From the NCBI GenBank assembly GCA_036245805.1, contig BTRK01000006.1, positions 39,622,901-39,686,900 on the forward strand: a DNA stretch of 64,000 nucleotides. Reading direction: 5' to 3'. Position numbers and translations under genes: made by a program. The notes under the pieces are model-generated. The model ran no database searches and was not told the origin of the DNA. It saw only the letters and a program-made list of their open reading frames with translations. Positions 36,358-48,861 of this stretch are shown one piece after another. Source of the stretch: Pristionchus mayeri. Taxonomy: Eukaryota; Nematoda; Chromadorea; Rhabditida; Neodiplogasteridae. Numbering within the stretch: position 1 is the first letter of the stretch; each line of letters starts with the position of its first letter.

Positions 36358-38048
36358 GTCATAGTAGGAGGATGAGTTGCATCATGGTGGTACTGATTCA
36401 TATGTTCACCTTCTTTCAATCTCTCCATCAATCTCGACTGCTCAGTAAGGTACTGCAATCGCTGAGAGTCAATTTGTTCTTGAAAACTTCGTCCCATCTC
36501 TTCCATCCTCTTCATCATCTCAGCAGAGAGGTCCCTCATCTTCTGGTTCTCTGACTGAAGATGACATATCTGTTTCTTTGCTTCTCCAACATTAGAAGCT
36601 ACTCCCAGTGTGTCCATCACTGATTTCATCTCTCTCAACCACTGTTCTTTCAGTTCTCTCTCGATCAACCACTGTCTCCTGATCTCATCTTTCTCCTTAG
36701 CCATATCGAATAATAATCTCTCTTTCAGTCCATTTAGATTGGCTATCTCTGTCATCACTCTCTGTACGATGACTGCTCTCTCGTCCTCACAGAGAGTTCT
36801 GATCTCTCTTATCAACTCCTCGGAAGACCTCAGCTCTCTATCAGAGAGACAGTCTACCATTTGACCACTAATACGGAACATTCTTCTCGCTAGCCAATTC
36901 TCGAGGCTCACCTCGTTCTCCATCGGGGATGATTGTTGGAGGGAGAGGGCATTCAATGCCGTGGTTGCTGCTGTCGGAGTAGCCGGAGCGATTGGAGAGG
37001 GAGTAGATTGCATGGATTGAGTAGGGTCCTCGGACATCTGTAATTGTCCACTCATTGGTGTCGATTCCGTCATTATTTTCTGGAATTGCCTCTCAATTTC
37101 TTCCCTCTGCCTAATATCAGCATTTCTATTCTCCTCTTCCTTGATACTGGTTTCAGATCTCTGATATTCTCTCTGAGGCATCACCCTGTTCCTTCTATAG
37201 TTCACGTTAGGGTGATGATAGTCCACATGAGTATCGCCAAATTGATTCATGAAACCGGGCCTACTAGGCGCATCGAGAATCTTGCGTGCTGGGGTCATTC
37301 CTCTATGCATCAGATCAGTCACTGCTGTCTGTTTCTCTTCAAACTGGGTCATCGCATTCCAGTCATATGCAGTAGGGTAATCTTCCCTTCTCTGCTGGAT
37401 GCCATTACAGGTTATCATCCTATTCTTCAGATCAGAGGGTACACTCGAGGAGGAGGGTGAATCACCAAATATATCCTCATTCTCTCTCGTTAACTGAATC
37501 GATGCCCTTGGCATTCCTCCCATTGCAGCTGTGGGGGCACTGAACAATTGATCTCCCATTCCCCTTGCCACTGCCATGTGAGGCCAGTTGGTGGGTGCGG
37601 CGTCGAATGCAGTGTTATATGGCACGTTTCCTCTGTTCTCGCCCATGAATGGGGCCGAGGTGAGTACTGTGCTCTCGTGAAAGCTCAACAAGTCATCCCT
37701 TCGTCTTGTCCCTTCCATGAATGGCATAGGGGTGACTACTCTGGATGACGTGGCTTCCTGCTCCTCCTTTCCCTTGGTCTCGTCCACAAGGAACATCGAG
37801 GTGGGTACTTGGTAGGTCAGCGGAGTCGTCTTACCTCCCTCCTTCTCGTCCACTCCTCCTCTATGAGGATGGACAGTCTCCTCCCCTCTCTGGGAATGAG
37901 AGTACGACTCGTACGAGGGATGCGCACTCCTCTCCTTCGCGCTGCTGCTCATCCTGCCTGTCTCTCTCACTGTGATTAGAGGTAGGACGGTGACTAATCG
38001 TAACCGGATTTCGGCCCCCAAGTTAGGTCCAGATAGTGATAGGGCCAA
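36358..38048 (-). CDS. Gag N-terminal part, coiled-coil rich
   Basis: A frame of about 563 codons before the hAT insertion; it continues 22 codons into the insertion before a stop at 36,291. The first 150 residues are Ser/Thr/Glu-rich, then Met/Pro-rich, and residues 380-560 are strongly helical and charged, a likely coiled coil. A second ATG at 37,953 (MSSSAKERSAH) is an alternative start. It has no enzyme motif. Its position directly ahead of the capsid-like part supports a gag role. Confidence 0.68.
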
Positions 38049-38500
38049 CTGATTCTACGACTACAGTACATCTGAGATCCCTTCTGATCCCTTATCCCAC
38101 GTATACAGTGTATTAAGATAGTGCTAGGATGGCAAAGAGAAACTTTATTACGAACCTGATCCTTAGAAACGGCTACAACGAAAAGACGTGGAAGAGCCAC
38201 ACGTGTCCTTCACGAACGAAACAAGAACGACTGGCTAACTTTAGCATACAGAAACGAGGGGTCGAGGGAGTGACATGTCAAGTACAGGAGAAGAGAAATG
38301 ATCCTAGGCAAATAAAAAGGAGAGAGAGAGACGACTAAAATGTAGAATGATATGTAAAATGATCACTATTCGATTGATCAGAACGAGAATAACTGTATTC
38401 TAACTCGCCCCCTCACCAAATATCAGAGCATGCGCGTTCAATCAACAGATTATTACATAGACCACTAATGACGGCGTGTTTGTGAACAGATATTGAGTCT
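38010..38500 (-). repeat. Possible 5' LTR and primer binding site
   Basis: Just upstream of the gag start the minus strand reads TTGGGGGCCGAAATCCGG, which looks like a tRNA primer binding site. A TGTT at about 38,495 could be the LTR start. No second LTR is visible because the 3' half is lost, so the limits cannot be confirmed. Confidence 0.28.
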
Positions 38501-39110
38501 TGATCTGATCAGAATAGCACTACTTTTTTCTGACACATTTGACTCAAAATCTAGCTTTATTTGAATGTTGCAAAAAAAGAAAAACCATAATGCCTTGCTC
38601 GAGTAATAAGAATCTCAGTTTTTTTTCATATGTAGCACGTACTTTATCATGATACACAATAACTTTTCCTCGGAGATTTGGAGGAGGTTGAATTGGGTGA
38701 TCTGCCTGACGTTTCTGTCTGGCTCGTCTATGTACGAACCAATTCATTATCTGAAATGATCGGATTATTGGCTTGTATTATAGATTGGCAGTTAGCCGAC
38801 CACCTTCGTGATTGGATCAAGTTAGTTATAACTAAGCTTCCATATAGTGCGAGAATAGGGTTGCCTTTAGGAGCACACTTCCTCACGGAAAGTACGCTTG
38901 ACATTTGGGACGTCATGACTAGTAGAAACCCTATGAAATGCACTAGAGATGATCGCTATACAACGATAGTCATCAGAAGCGTTAAGAAATGGAATTTATT
39001 TCTACTCGCTGAAGATTGTTCTACTATATATTCTATGAATGCCTTCAAAAGTGTTAGCACTGTTATAACCGCTCTATTTTTATGGTTTGCAACAAGTTTC
39101 TGGCGTTATT
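38501..39110. other. No gene firmly supported
   Basis: A plus-strand frame of 171 codons spans 38,678-39,193. It shows no motif I know, and its end overlaps a better minus-strand candidate. It might be antisense to decayed pol. Confidence 0.3.
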
Positions 39111-39179
39111 TAATTTTACACCTTATATGGGGGCCGAGTAGCTTGAATCACAGCAGTACTTGCATTCCGAAGTGTTGTT

Positions 39180-39370
39180 GCACTGAAATGTGAGTTAATT
39201 CTTCTCCTCGTCCGTTGGATACGCGTCAAATGATTATTGATGTGTTCATTGAACAACATATCTTTCGCCATTCCTTTGGAAAAAATTGACGGCGCCTCCT
39301 CAAATAGCCCAAATATTTCTCGAAATTCCTCCATTCTCAGTGCTAATAATTTCCGATCTGGCTTCTGCAT
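39180..39370 (-). pseudogene. Possible gypsy-like pol leader fragment
   Basis: The frame contains MEEFREIFGLFEE and, later, NEHINNHLTRIQRTRRRI. This resembles the segment just ahead of reverse transcriptase in gypsy-type pol (F-x-x-IF ... H-x-I ... RR). No RT domain follows, so this is a weak call. Confidence 0.28.
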
Positions 39371-40569
39371 CCTTGAGCTTTGCCCTCCTGCTTACTCCCC
39401 AAACAAGGGCAAAAGTCTTCACTAAGTTGGTTAATTCGCCAGTTCCTGCCTATCAAGTCGTTTGGCTGCTCTTTATAAGCTTACGGCGATCGAATAGCGC
39501 CTTCCTTCTCCTGTTACAAGGATTCTTGCGAGATCCAACACGTAGTTAAATGTGTACTTCGTCCTTGGCCATAGATCGAAGCAAGAACTTATGAGTGACT
39601 ATCTGAGAGAATTGAGCAAATCTACCTATGAGCCGTACAGTGAAAAATAAAGTGCCGATTTTAAGATCCCCCTATGGGTAACTTTTCATTTAGAGTTCGA
39701 AAATCGACCTTAGGAAGCCGTAACTCTGACCCCTCATTTCGTGCATTTTGCCCTACCTGGGTGGTCGGTTTTTGAATCTTAGGAACGGCTCATCCAAACC
39801 CCATACATATATAGTCTTTCTGAAAGGTCTCGACGAGATAAGCATTTTTACTGCTGGGAGTGAAAGGCTAGCTCATCTTTGAAAAAAGTTACGGCCGTTT
39901 GAAATTAAAAATTTGTCTAAAAATTGACGACCTGAAAAATTTTTGGGGGCTGTCGTTTTTTAATTGGTCGCATTAAAACCGCCATGAAAAAGTACCCCTC
40001 ATGCCAAATTTTCAGCAAAAAATTCGTTCCCATAAGATGTTTCCTGGTTCTCGCAAGATGCCGCAGTGCAGATTTCCCGACATTTCACATCAACAACATT
40101 CAACAGCAAAACATGACATTCACTCTCATTGAGAGTCATTGATGTTTTTAGTTTATTTTTAATATATTTGAAACATTTTGAGCAGTTGAAACCTTATCTA
40201 AGTGAACATCAGCTCGATTGACAGCGTTTCAATGTGATTTGAGCCTGTGGTACACGTTTGGCCTTTGTTTTGACAACGATATCTCTACAACCAAAGGTAC
40301 TACAGTTAACAGATCTTAAATATAAAGCATATTTGATATTATAATTAATAATAATTTGTTTCGGAACCATTCCGGTCCATTCCAAGTATATTGTAGTGCG
40401 TAATTTACCAATTCCGGGTTCCTGCCGCATCAATTCCTCCTCGAAGCGGGCTCAAACTTAATTTTTAAGCACTCTAATGTCAAAATTCACATTCTACGAG
40501 TGAAAATGTTCCAGAAAAAATCTTACAAAAGTAAAATTAAAGAAACAATATTTTTTCACATTTTTGCCC

Positions 40570-43508
40570 CTGGGGTAGTTCAATATTCAATATTCAATAT
40601 TTTATTCAAGCCTCAGGTCAATAGCCTGTTGAAAGGAACGGCCATTCCATTGGATGGGATCTCTTCTGCACTTATTAGCCCATGTTACTCCAAATACTTT
40701 GACAAATTCGTCCCGCCATCTGATTTTTGGGCGTCCAGGAGGTCGCAATCTATCCCACGGTGTCCAATTGAGAATTCTTGTAGTCCATCTATTGTCGTCC
40801 AGCGTAGCTAGTCTCTTCGCCCAATTCCATTTTCTCCGCATCGCTCGTACTCGAATGTCCTCTAAGGGCACCTTCCTACTGAGCCAATCGTTGGTCTTCC
40901 GATCAAATCTAGTCACGCTGGCCATTTTCCTCATCATAGATCTCTGTGCTACAATCAGTCTTTTCCGCTCAGACTTCGTAGTGCTCCAAACTTCACTTCC
41001 ATAAAGAAAACTCGGCTCGATGCACATTCTGAATACTTTTGTCTTGAGCGCCATTGCCACACTTCGACTAGTCATGAATTCTTGAAACTTGTTAAATGAT
41101 CTCCATGCTGCACCTATCCTCCTATTCAATTCCAGCTTCAAGTCCTGATCGAATGATAAACGAACACCCAGGTAGATGAATTGATTAACATATTCTAGCG
41201 TTTTGCCATCTATTCGTTGAGGAGTTGGTACTGTATTGCACATCATAACTGTCTTTTTCTGATTGATTTCCAATCCTGCATACTTGCTTTCAGTGCATAA
41301 TTGACTTAGCATGGTTCCAATCTCCTTTGAGCAATGTGAAATTAAGACAATGTCATCCGCGTATCGTAAATGATTCAGTTTCTCTCCATCCACTTCAATT
41401 CCACATCCTTCCCAATTCAGCTTACGGAAAATCTCTTCAACGACTGCATTGAAAAGGTGTGGTGAGATCGGATCCCCTTGTTTGACTCCTCTTTCAATCT
41501 CGATAGGAATTTTGTCTTGTCCAATTCGCACTGATACTTGGCTTGCATTGTATATGAATCGCAGGGTATTGATTATTTTGGGATGAATACCGTGATTTGA
41601 AATAGCTTCCCACACTTTGTCAAATTCGACGCTATCAAACGCTTTTTTTGTAGTCAATAAACACGAGATATACGGGGAAACGATATTCCTCTGATTTTTG
41701 GAGTAATTCTGTTAGAGTGAAAATATGGTCCGTAGTAGAGAAATTCCTTCGAAATCCCGCTTGCTCTCTGGTCTGATTGTCGGAAAGTTGATTCGCAATT
41801 CGTGAGTCGATTACTGAAGTGAATAACTTGTAGATTATGTTCAACAACGAAATCGGGCGATAGTTCGAAATGTCCAAGACGTTTCCTTTTTTGAATATCA
41901 GAGATATTGTTGCGTCGGACAATTCGTTGGGAACACACTCTTCTAATATCCACTTGTTGAATAGATCTGTGATGGGACGCGTAAGCAATTCCATTCCGCA
42001 TTTCAACATCTCTGCTTTAATTCGATCAGGTCCGGGTGCTTTGTCATTCTTCAACTGCACGATTCCTCTTTTGATTTCACTTTCTAAGAATGGTAAGAAC
42101 TGATCATTACATCGGAAATGTCTCCTTTTTGGCCTTATCGTGCGTTTATACAACTCATTGTAGAATGATTTGACAAGTGAGTGAATCTCCGATTTGTTCT
42201 TGGCGACAGTACCGTCATTCTTCTCCAACTGGCTGAGTTGAGTCTTGCCTATTTGAGAGGCTTGCAAAGCTCTCTTGGTACTCTTCCCATAATACACGGC
42301 TCTCCGCACAGTCTCCACGTGTCCGCGGTATAAGTCGTCCTTGATGGAGAAACGAAGGGCCTTTCCCGTGAGTGAAAAGTTGATTCTGTTAAGAGGCGTA
42401 TTTGGGGTGTACTTCAGCCTCCTTCTTTCATCAAACAGCTGTTTCGTTCTATTGGAAAATCGTTCATTGCGTGGTTTGGGGATCATACATTGGCCGGCTG
42501 TTGCTATGAGAGTATTTCGCAATCGATCGTAACCATTGAACTCTTTGGAGATTACTGTATAAATTGCGGTTGTGAACAGTTGCTTAGAAAATTCAGTTGG
42601 ATTTTTCGCTTTCCGAGGGAAAAACCGGATTGACGAATCAAGCCGGATCTTTGCCATCACCAAACGATGATCAGAAGTAACCTTGAACTTTCCAACTATT
42701 TCCACATCGAGCACACTTGAGAGATCACGGGTCATTATGTAGTCGATTTGATTCCTTGTACTCATATTCGGGGCCATCCAAGTCCATTTTCTGCTTTCTC
42801 TCTTCTGGAATCGTGTGTTGAGGAGGTGTAATCTTGTCTCAGCACAGAAGTCAATCAGCATCTGTCCTCGTGAGTTCCTCCTTCCTAGTCCATGCCTTCC
42901 AATGAACTCTTCATCCTCGCTCTGCCTCGATCCGACCTTTGCGTTAAAGTCACCCAGCACAACTAATCGCCACTTTCCACGCCCCGGTAGCGGAGCACGA
43001 CGCGTGGAAGTAGCAATCAATCCGCTGAGATCATCCAAAAATTGTACATACTCCTGGTCAGAATGTGAGGTTGTCGGAGCGTACGCATTGATGATTCGTA
43101 GGCAAAGGTTCGGGAGGTCGAGGTACGATAAGCGATCACTAACTGAGTGGAATGTTGTGTTCGATCCCAAATGACTGCCTACGAGGAATCCGGTACCGTT
43201 TGCGGAACGAGTACCGTAACCCACTAACAGGTGATTGGTTCCTGATAGGGTGAGAGAGGTCAAACCTGACCTCCTCATTTCCTGGATGGCTAAGACATCA
43301 AATGGGACTTCACTCACTGCCTCCTCCAACTCAGCTAGTCGATCGGCTTTCCTCAGAGTCCGCGCATTGAGAGTCCCAATCCGTAGTGTTGTAGCCGGCA
43401 TCCGTTGGACAGGCGACCCTTGGCGGTTGTCCAAGCTACGCCAAGGGGACTCCCACTCGATTGCGAACTGGGAGGGAAGTGGGATACGACCACCCCTCAG
43501 CCGCGCAC
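40570..43508 (-). mobile_element. RTE-type non-LTR retrotransposon
   Basis: Minus-strand LINE with endonuclease and reverse transcriptase. At its 3' end (40,578-40,605) lies a short ATTCAAT-type repeat, as is usual for RTE tails. At its 5' end it abuts an array of GGAGAAT heptamers (43,511-43,591). It lies in the loop of a foldback element. Confidence 0.82.
40602..43434 (-). CDS. RTE endonuclease-reverse transcriptase (one frameshift)
   Basis: The N-terminal 280 residues form an APE-type endonuclease: IGTLNARTL, AIQEMRR, VLGDFNAKVG, NQIDYI and TSDHRLV. The reverse transcriptase follows: KAPGPDRI, ISNYRPISLL, a palm block, KQGDPISPHLF and the catalytic YADD. A C-terminal segment has PGRPKIRWRDEF. 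The frame changes once, at a run of seven T/A bases near 41,640, between the VFIDYKK and AFDSVEFD blocks. About 940 residues in all. It may be recently active apart from that single shift, which could be an assembly error. Confidence 0.87.
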
Positions 43509-43510
43509 GA

Positions 43511-43591
43511 ATGGAGAATGGAGAATGGAGAATGGAGAATGGAGAATGGAGAATGGAGAATGGAGAATGGAGAATGGAGAATGGAGAATGG
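43511..43591 (+). repeat. (GGAGAAT)n heptamer array, ~11 copies
   Basis: Perfect seven-base tandem repeat directly at the 5' side of the RTE LINE. A longer array of the same unit occurs at 48,281-48,402, next to RTE-related sequence. Confidence 0.93.
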
Positions 43592-44525
43592 GGTAGTAAG
43601 GGGTGAAAATGTCGAAATCATGGATACGTATGAAAACGTAATATCTATGTGTATTTTCACTCGTAGAATACGAATTTTGACATTAGCACGCTTAAAAATT
43701 AAGTTTGAGTCCGGTTCGAGCAGGAATTGTTGAATCAGGAATCCGGAATTGGTAAATTACGCACTTCTATATACTTTGAATGAACAGGAATGGTTCCGAA
43801 ACAAGTTATTATTAATTATATTATCACATATGACTTATATTTCAGATCTGTTAACTGTAGTACGTTTGGTTGTAGAGATATCGTTGTCAAAACAAAGGCC
43901 AAACGTGTACCACAGGCTCAAATCACATTCAAACGCTGCCAATCGAGCTGATGTTCACTTAGATAAGGTTTCAACTGCTCAAAATGCTTCAAATATATTA
44001 AAAATAAACTAAAAACATCAATGACTCTCAATGAGAGTGAATGTCATGTTTTGCTGTTGAATGTTGTTGATGTGAAATATCGGGAAATCTGCACTGCGGC
44101 ATCTTGCGAGAACCAGGAAACATCTTAGGGGAACGAATTTTTTGCTGAAAATTTGGCATGAGGGGTACTTTTTCATGGCGGTTTTAATGCGACCAATTAA
44201 AAAACGACAGCCCCCAAAAAATTTTTCAGGTCGTCAATTTTTAGACAAATTTTTAATTTCAAACGGCCGTAACTTTTTTCAAAGATGAGCTAGCCCTTCA
44301 CTTTAAACAGTGAAAATACTTATCTCGTCGAAATCTATCAGAATTACTATACATGTATGGGGTTTGGATGAGCCCTTCAAAAGATTCAAAAACCGACCAC
44401 CCAGGTAGGGCAAAATGCACGAAATGAGGGGTCAGAGATACGGCTTCCTAAGGTCGATTTTCGAACTCTACGTGAAAATTTACCCCTAGAAGGATCTTAA
44501 AATCGGCACGTTATTTTTCACTGTA

Positions 44526-46600
44526 CGGCCTCTGCTCAGTTCTCTCAGATAGTCACTCTTATTGGCATGCTATCGGAAAACCCATTTACTTCTGTAAAAA
44601 GAGAGAGAGACTGTAGATGAAGAAGATGTCGTGATTCGTCTGGCTTTAACAAGGCTGCCAGGCTAGTGAAACCCGTGACGATATAGGTCACATTCGAAAG
44701 TCCATGCAATCAAAACAACGACGCCACGTTGTCCCCGCACACGTCACCTCCTCATCTTCCCAATAAAGTGGGATTTGTCAGTACACGCTTCCAAGCGATA
44801 TTACAACACCCCCAGTTCCTCTCATAGCCATATTAAAAGTGGAAGTATTTGTGACACAAGCGGTAGGAGATAAGCGAAAGCCAGCTTGATGAGGTTTGGG
44901 TTTTCATCACGAAAAGCATGTGGCTGGATTGCCATCAGGGACATTGTAAAGGGGTTGTTGACGACCATGTCGATTCTCTTCTTCAACAGTCATAACAGAA
45001 ACACTGACGAAACATCAGACGTCATAACTCATAGACCACCAGGTGAACCATCTAAGTAATCTGTGGGTGTTCCGCGTGTTAGCAACGAAGTGAATTGCAA
45101 TTAAAGCAATCGAAGATCGGAAAGTGACCAGAAAAGTCAAAGGGAAAGCCACGTACCTAGCATAGAGGCGCCTGTTGTTATCGGCATTGAGAGCGCTCTT
45201 CATATGTATTCCTCAACTACTGAGTATACACTCTTAGAGATTTCCTTTATCATTTGATGGTACTTGTCGGAATCAGATATTTATCAAACACAAATGGAAA
45301 GTTTCTTTCATTGATCTTCGAAGTCTGCTCAATTTCCCATTTAATTGCGTTTTCCAATCTCCGGTTTCTCGAGTCTACTATTAAAAATGTATGCAGCCAG
45401 CTCATACATTAAAATTTATACAAAATAGGTCTTGAAGTATAACAGGTATTACATTCAAACTCTTATTCTTCATTACTCATGATCTCTTTTTTTTGGAATT
45501 AATAGCTGAACCGGAAACACTTGAGCCCTGACTACTATCATTAGTCAAATGATGTGAACTTCTCGAGAGTTGCGCCTACATCTCTTGTTAGCCCACGCGG
45601 TCATGACATTTATCATAAGGGTCTACGGCTATTCATGGAATTTAATCTAAAGCCTCTCGGTAATCTCGTTATTCTTTTATTCTAGAGAAATATGTAAAAT
45701 GAAACCATCCTAAGCAGTCTATTATCCGACAGTCAATTCCTTTTCTTTTTTATGATACTATTAGGAAATAGATAATTTTGAGAAATGGACCCTTTCTACG
45801 AAGGGCTAGCAATCAATTCCTTTGTTCAATTTTTCACACAGTGACACCGACACCCTTATCCGGATTTTTTTCCATGCCGTAAATGCCGACCAATTTTTTC
45901 TTGCATGACGAAACTATTCTTCGTAAGCCGCAATTTGTGACAACACGTGCAGTCGAGGGAAGACCGTTATGGGATTTGGAACACATTGATAATACGCAAT
46001 CACACACTACCAGTCTTTTCTTTATCAACACGGCTTCACTTCACAAACGAATTTCGAAAATATCTTCCCTTTGTTCTCCCTCGGAGAGATTTCCTCTTCC
46101 ACCACCCCCAGCCCCCCCCCCCCCTAAGTCATCTTTGTCCAAACTCTCCTAAGATGATCTCTAATCAAGATTTGGCTCCGCCTTATTCTCATTCCTGGTC
46201 CCGCCTCCTCCGAGTCTTGATTGAACACTTCCCTTACCACGTTGTCGGAATCCTGCCCAGGGAATAAATTCCTCCCTTTCCGGGCGCTTCATCCAATTAT
46301 GATTTCCGCCCGTACCTGTTTCCTCATCTCGGTCACTCTCGCCAATGTGCTATTGACAACGGCTGGATCCATCCCAATCCCACCCAGAAAGGCTAGTTTA
46401 CTTGAATTATTCCACAATCGTACTTTTCTTCTAATGAATAGTTATAAGGTATATCGCTGCACAGAATTTAATAATCAAAATGTTTTGTCTACCGTAAAAA
46501 TATCGATTTTACAGGTTGCGGCCGGCGAAGACACAAAGCATATTCTTCCCTAGTATCAAAATCCCCTGCACATGGCTTACAGTCAGCCGATCCCAGCGGA
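44526..46600. other. No gene supported
   Basis: Mixed AT-rich sequence. A short minus-strand frame near 45,200 ends at a GTACGT donor but has no partner. Near 46,107-46,123 there is a run of C. I found no conserved protein segment. Confidence 0.4.
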
Positions 46601-46624
46601 AGCTCTGGAAGGTCATTTTATCAT

Positions 46625-47605
46625 TTATTCGAGCGTCAAGGCAGAGGCCTGTCGAACAATGCCAGTCTTCCATTCAGTCGGGTTTTCCCTGTATACGCGT
46701 TGCCAGTGCGTTGCCAGTACACCGTGTTCTTTAGTGAGTTCGTCTCTCCATCTGACTCTAGGTCGTCCAACGGGTCTTGTGCAATCCCACGGAATCCACT
46801 CGTACACTCTCTTGGACCAACGATCATCGGTTAAGGTGGCTAGTCTCTCCGCCCATCTCCTCTTCCTTATCATTACTCGAACTCGGATATCGGTTAAAGG
46901 GACACGTTGAGACAGCGTTGCGTTTGATATTCGGTCCATTCGGGTTACTCCAATCATCTTGCGCATCATGTTTCTTTGAGCAACAATGAGCCGTTTTCTG
47001 TCTCTTGCTGTGGTGCTCCAAGTTTCACTTCCGTGAGTTAGCGAAGGCTCGACGCACATTCGGAAAAGGCGTACTTTCAGCCCAACGGCGCATCTCCGAT
47101 TCGTAAAGAAGTTGATGAACTTGTTATAGGCTCTCCAAGATCCTCCTATTCTTCTATTAATTTCAAGAGAGAGAGTTTGATCAAACGATAGACGCGTGCC
47201 CAAGTATATGAATGAATCAGCGTAATCTATTCGATCATTGCTGATGAACATAGGGACTCGAGTTGTATTGGACATTATGACTGTTTTGCCTATGTTGATC
47301 TCCAAGCCAACCTCTTTGCTTCTTCTTGATAGTTCTTGCAACATAGTATTGCTTTCGGTTGCATTGTGAGATATGAGAACTACGTCATCGGCGTAGCGAA
47401 GGTGGTTCATTCGCTGGCCGTTTACGTTCACTCCATAGGCTGACCAATCCATTCTTCGAAATATTCCCTCCAATACTGCATTGAATAAGTGCGGGCTAAT
47501 CGGATCCCCTTGGCGTACTCCTCTCCGAATGTCGACAGGATCACTGCCAAATCTCACCGAGACTGTTGCTTTGGAATAGATTGCACTTAGAGTATTTATG
47601 ATCTT
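46625..47605 (-). pseudogene. Second RTE reverse transcriptase, 5' part missing
   Basis: An open frame of 310 codons plus a short upstream extension starts within the RT domain at the SKIINTL-like block and includes RQGDPISPHLF, YADD and GRPRVRWRDEL. It is similar to, but clearly diverged from, the RTE at 40.6-43.4 kb. The endonuclease and RT fingers are absent; upstream sequence is foldback-family DNA. Confidence 0.83.
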
Positions 47606-47876
47606 GCTATGAACGATTCAGTCACTGGAAGGTCAGTTTGTGCTAATTGTTTTCACTATAATTATTTGAAGTTGCGCGAGATACAGACACTGTTTTTAAG
47701 AAAGATGGCCAATCGCTCTAAAAAGTTGGGAATCTGTTCTTCTATACATTTTGAACATTCCTATGCAAAAACCAGATTTTTACCTACCTTTCCCACAAAG
47801 TTATGATTGGCCAAAAAATGGTTATGCAAAAAAGTGATTTTTTCATGCCCTGAGGGCAAATTTAGAGATCATATCA

Positions 47877-48402
47877 TATTTATCCTGACGTCAGGCACAA
47901 TGGTCCTGCAGGAGGGTGACTTCAGTGTGGAGGGAATGGGGATCTTCGGTCTCAGAGCGTCGTTAGGTCAAGGGATGGGATCTTCTTTGGCTTCTCTGGT
48001 CAACTGTAGGGACGATCGTGACGGATCTCCGTTGAGCATCGAAGTAGATCATCCTGCCGCCGAACACCTGACTTGCGCCGGTTAGGAACTCACAACGCTG
48101 ACAGCGGGGCTTTCTTGACGGTAGATCACTCGAGACGATGGGAATCCGTCCGTGCTCCTCCTCTTGAAGTGTACCAAGTAGGCGATACTCTCCGGGTTGC
48201 CCAAGCTGACGGGAGAGGATTCCCCAAACTAGGTCGGAAAAGAGCGGGGTCAGGGACGACCGCCCATCACGAGCGCTAGAATGGAGAATGGAGAATGGAG
48301 AATGGAGAATGGAGAATGGAGAATGGAGAATGGAGAATGGAGAATGGAGAATGGAGAATGGAGAATGGAGAATGGAGAATGGAGAATGGAGAATGGAGAA
48401 TG
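47877..48402 (-). mobile_element. Short retroposon-like insert with RTE-like head
   Basis: On the minus strand the insert begins with the ATTCTCC heptamer array, followed by about 120 bases resembling the 5' leader of the nearby RTE, then unrelated sequence with an open frame, and ends in a short TATGATA-like tail. It has no endonuclease or RT. It splits a foldback copy near a gagat sequence found on both sides, which suggests a target duplication. Confidence 0.5.
48281..48402 (+). repeat. (GGAGAAT)n heptamer array, ~17 copies
   Basis: Perfect heptamer repeat at the head of the RTE-like insert. Same unit as the array at 43,511-43,591. Confidence 0.93.
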
Positions 48403-48861
48403 TTTTCATATTCTGAGATATGGAGATATTGTTTTCATATTCTCAGGATCATCTGGACTCATGATGGCGATCATTTTGATGTGTTGAACGGGTCTCTAGC
48501 TTGACTAGGAGCCGAGATCTGAATTTTCGACCTCGATTTTGCAGCAAGGCTGCAGCAAATGTGCGGCCGCGCAGCAAGGTCAAAAAAATTTTCTGGGTAG
48601 TGCTCGGGCATGATTCCAACCACAGGAAGTTTGGCCGATAGGAAAAAAATCCATGTAAGAATAATGCCGTTTTGAAAAAAGTATATTTTGATTGCGTCAT
48701 CGCTACGCAATGACTAGGCTATTACATCATACCCTAATATCAAAAAGAAAAATCTCCGATGAATTCGGTGCATAACGTCCTAGCATCAGAATTATATATT
48801 TCCTGAGCAAAAAGTTCAAACCCATTCCAAAAGTGCCCACTGACTTATGGGCGCGAGTGTA

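Larger units (their letters stand above)
39638..44523. mobile_element. Tc1-like foldback element hosting an R­TE LINE
   Basis: The ends read CAGTGAAAAATAA inward with TA on both outer sides, as in Tc1/mariner elements. The arms are about 870 bases (39,638-40,508 and about 43,650-44,523) and differ by scattered substitutions and indels. The middle is occupied by an RTE-type LINE and a heptamer array, which presumably inserted into the loop. There is no transposase frame. Confidence 0.8.
47690..48859 (+). mobile_element. Half of a foldback-family element, interrupted
   Basis: 47,690-47,876 and 48,403-48,859 match the right half of the 54,162-55,497 foldback element, in order and orientation, ending in GCGCGAGTG next to TA. 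Between them lies a 525-base insert with RTE-like 5' sequence and the heptamer array. Confidence 0.65.

Noticed and set aside
38678..39193. 171-codon plus-strand frame
   Set aside because: No motif, no neighbouring exons, and its end overlaps a possible pol fragment on the other strand.
43511..43591. Possible CRISPR-like regular repeat
   Set aside because: The unit is a 7-base microsatellite with no spacers, and the genome is eukaryotic.
45015..45203. Minus-strand exon starting MKSALNADNN
   Set aside because: There is a good donor after it but no acceptor-linked partner and no similarity.
48281..48504. Frame made of repeated MENGEWR units
   Set aside because: It is simply the translation of the GGAGAAT heptamer array.
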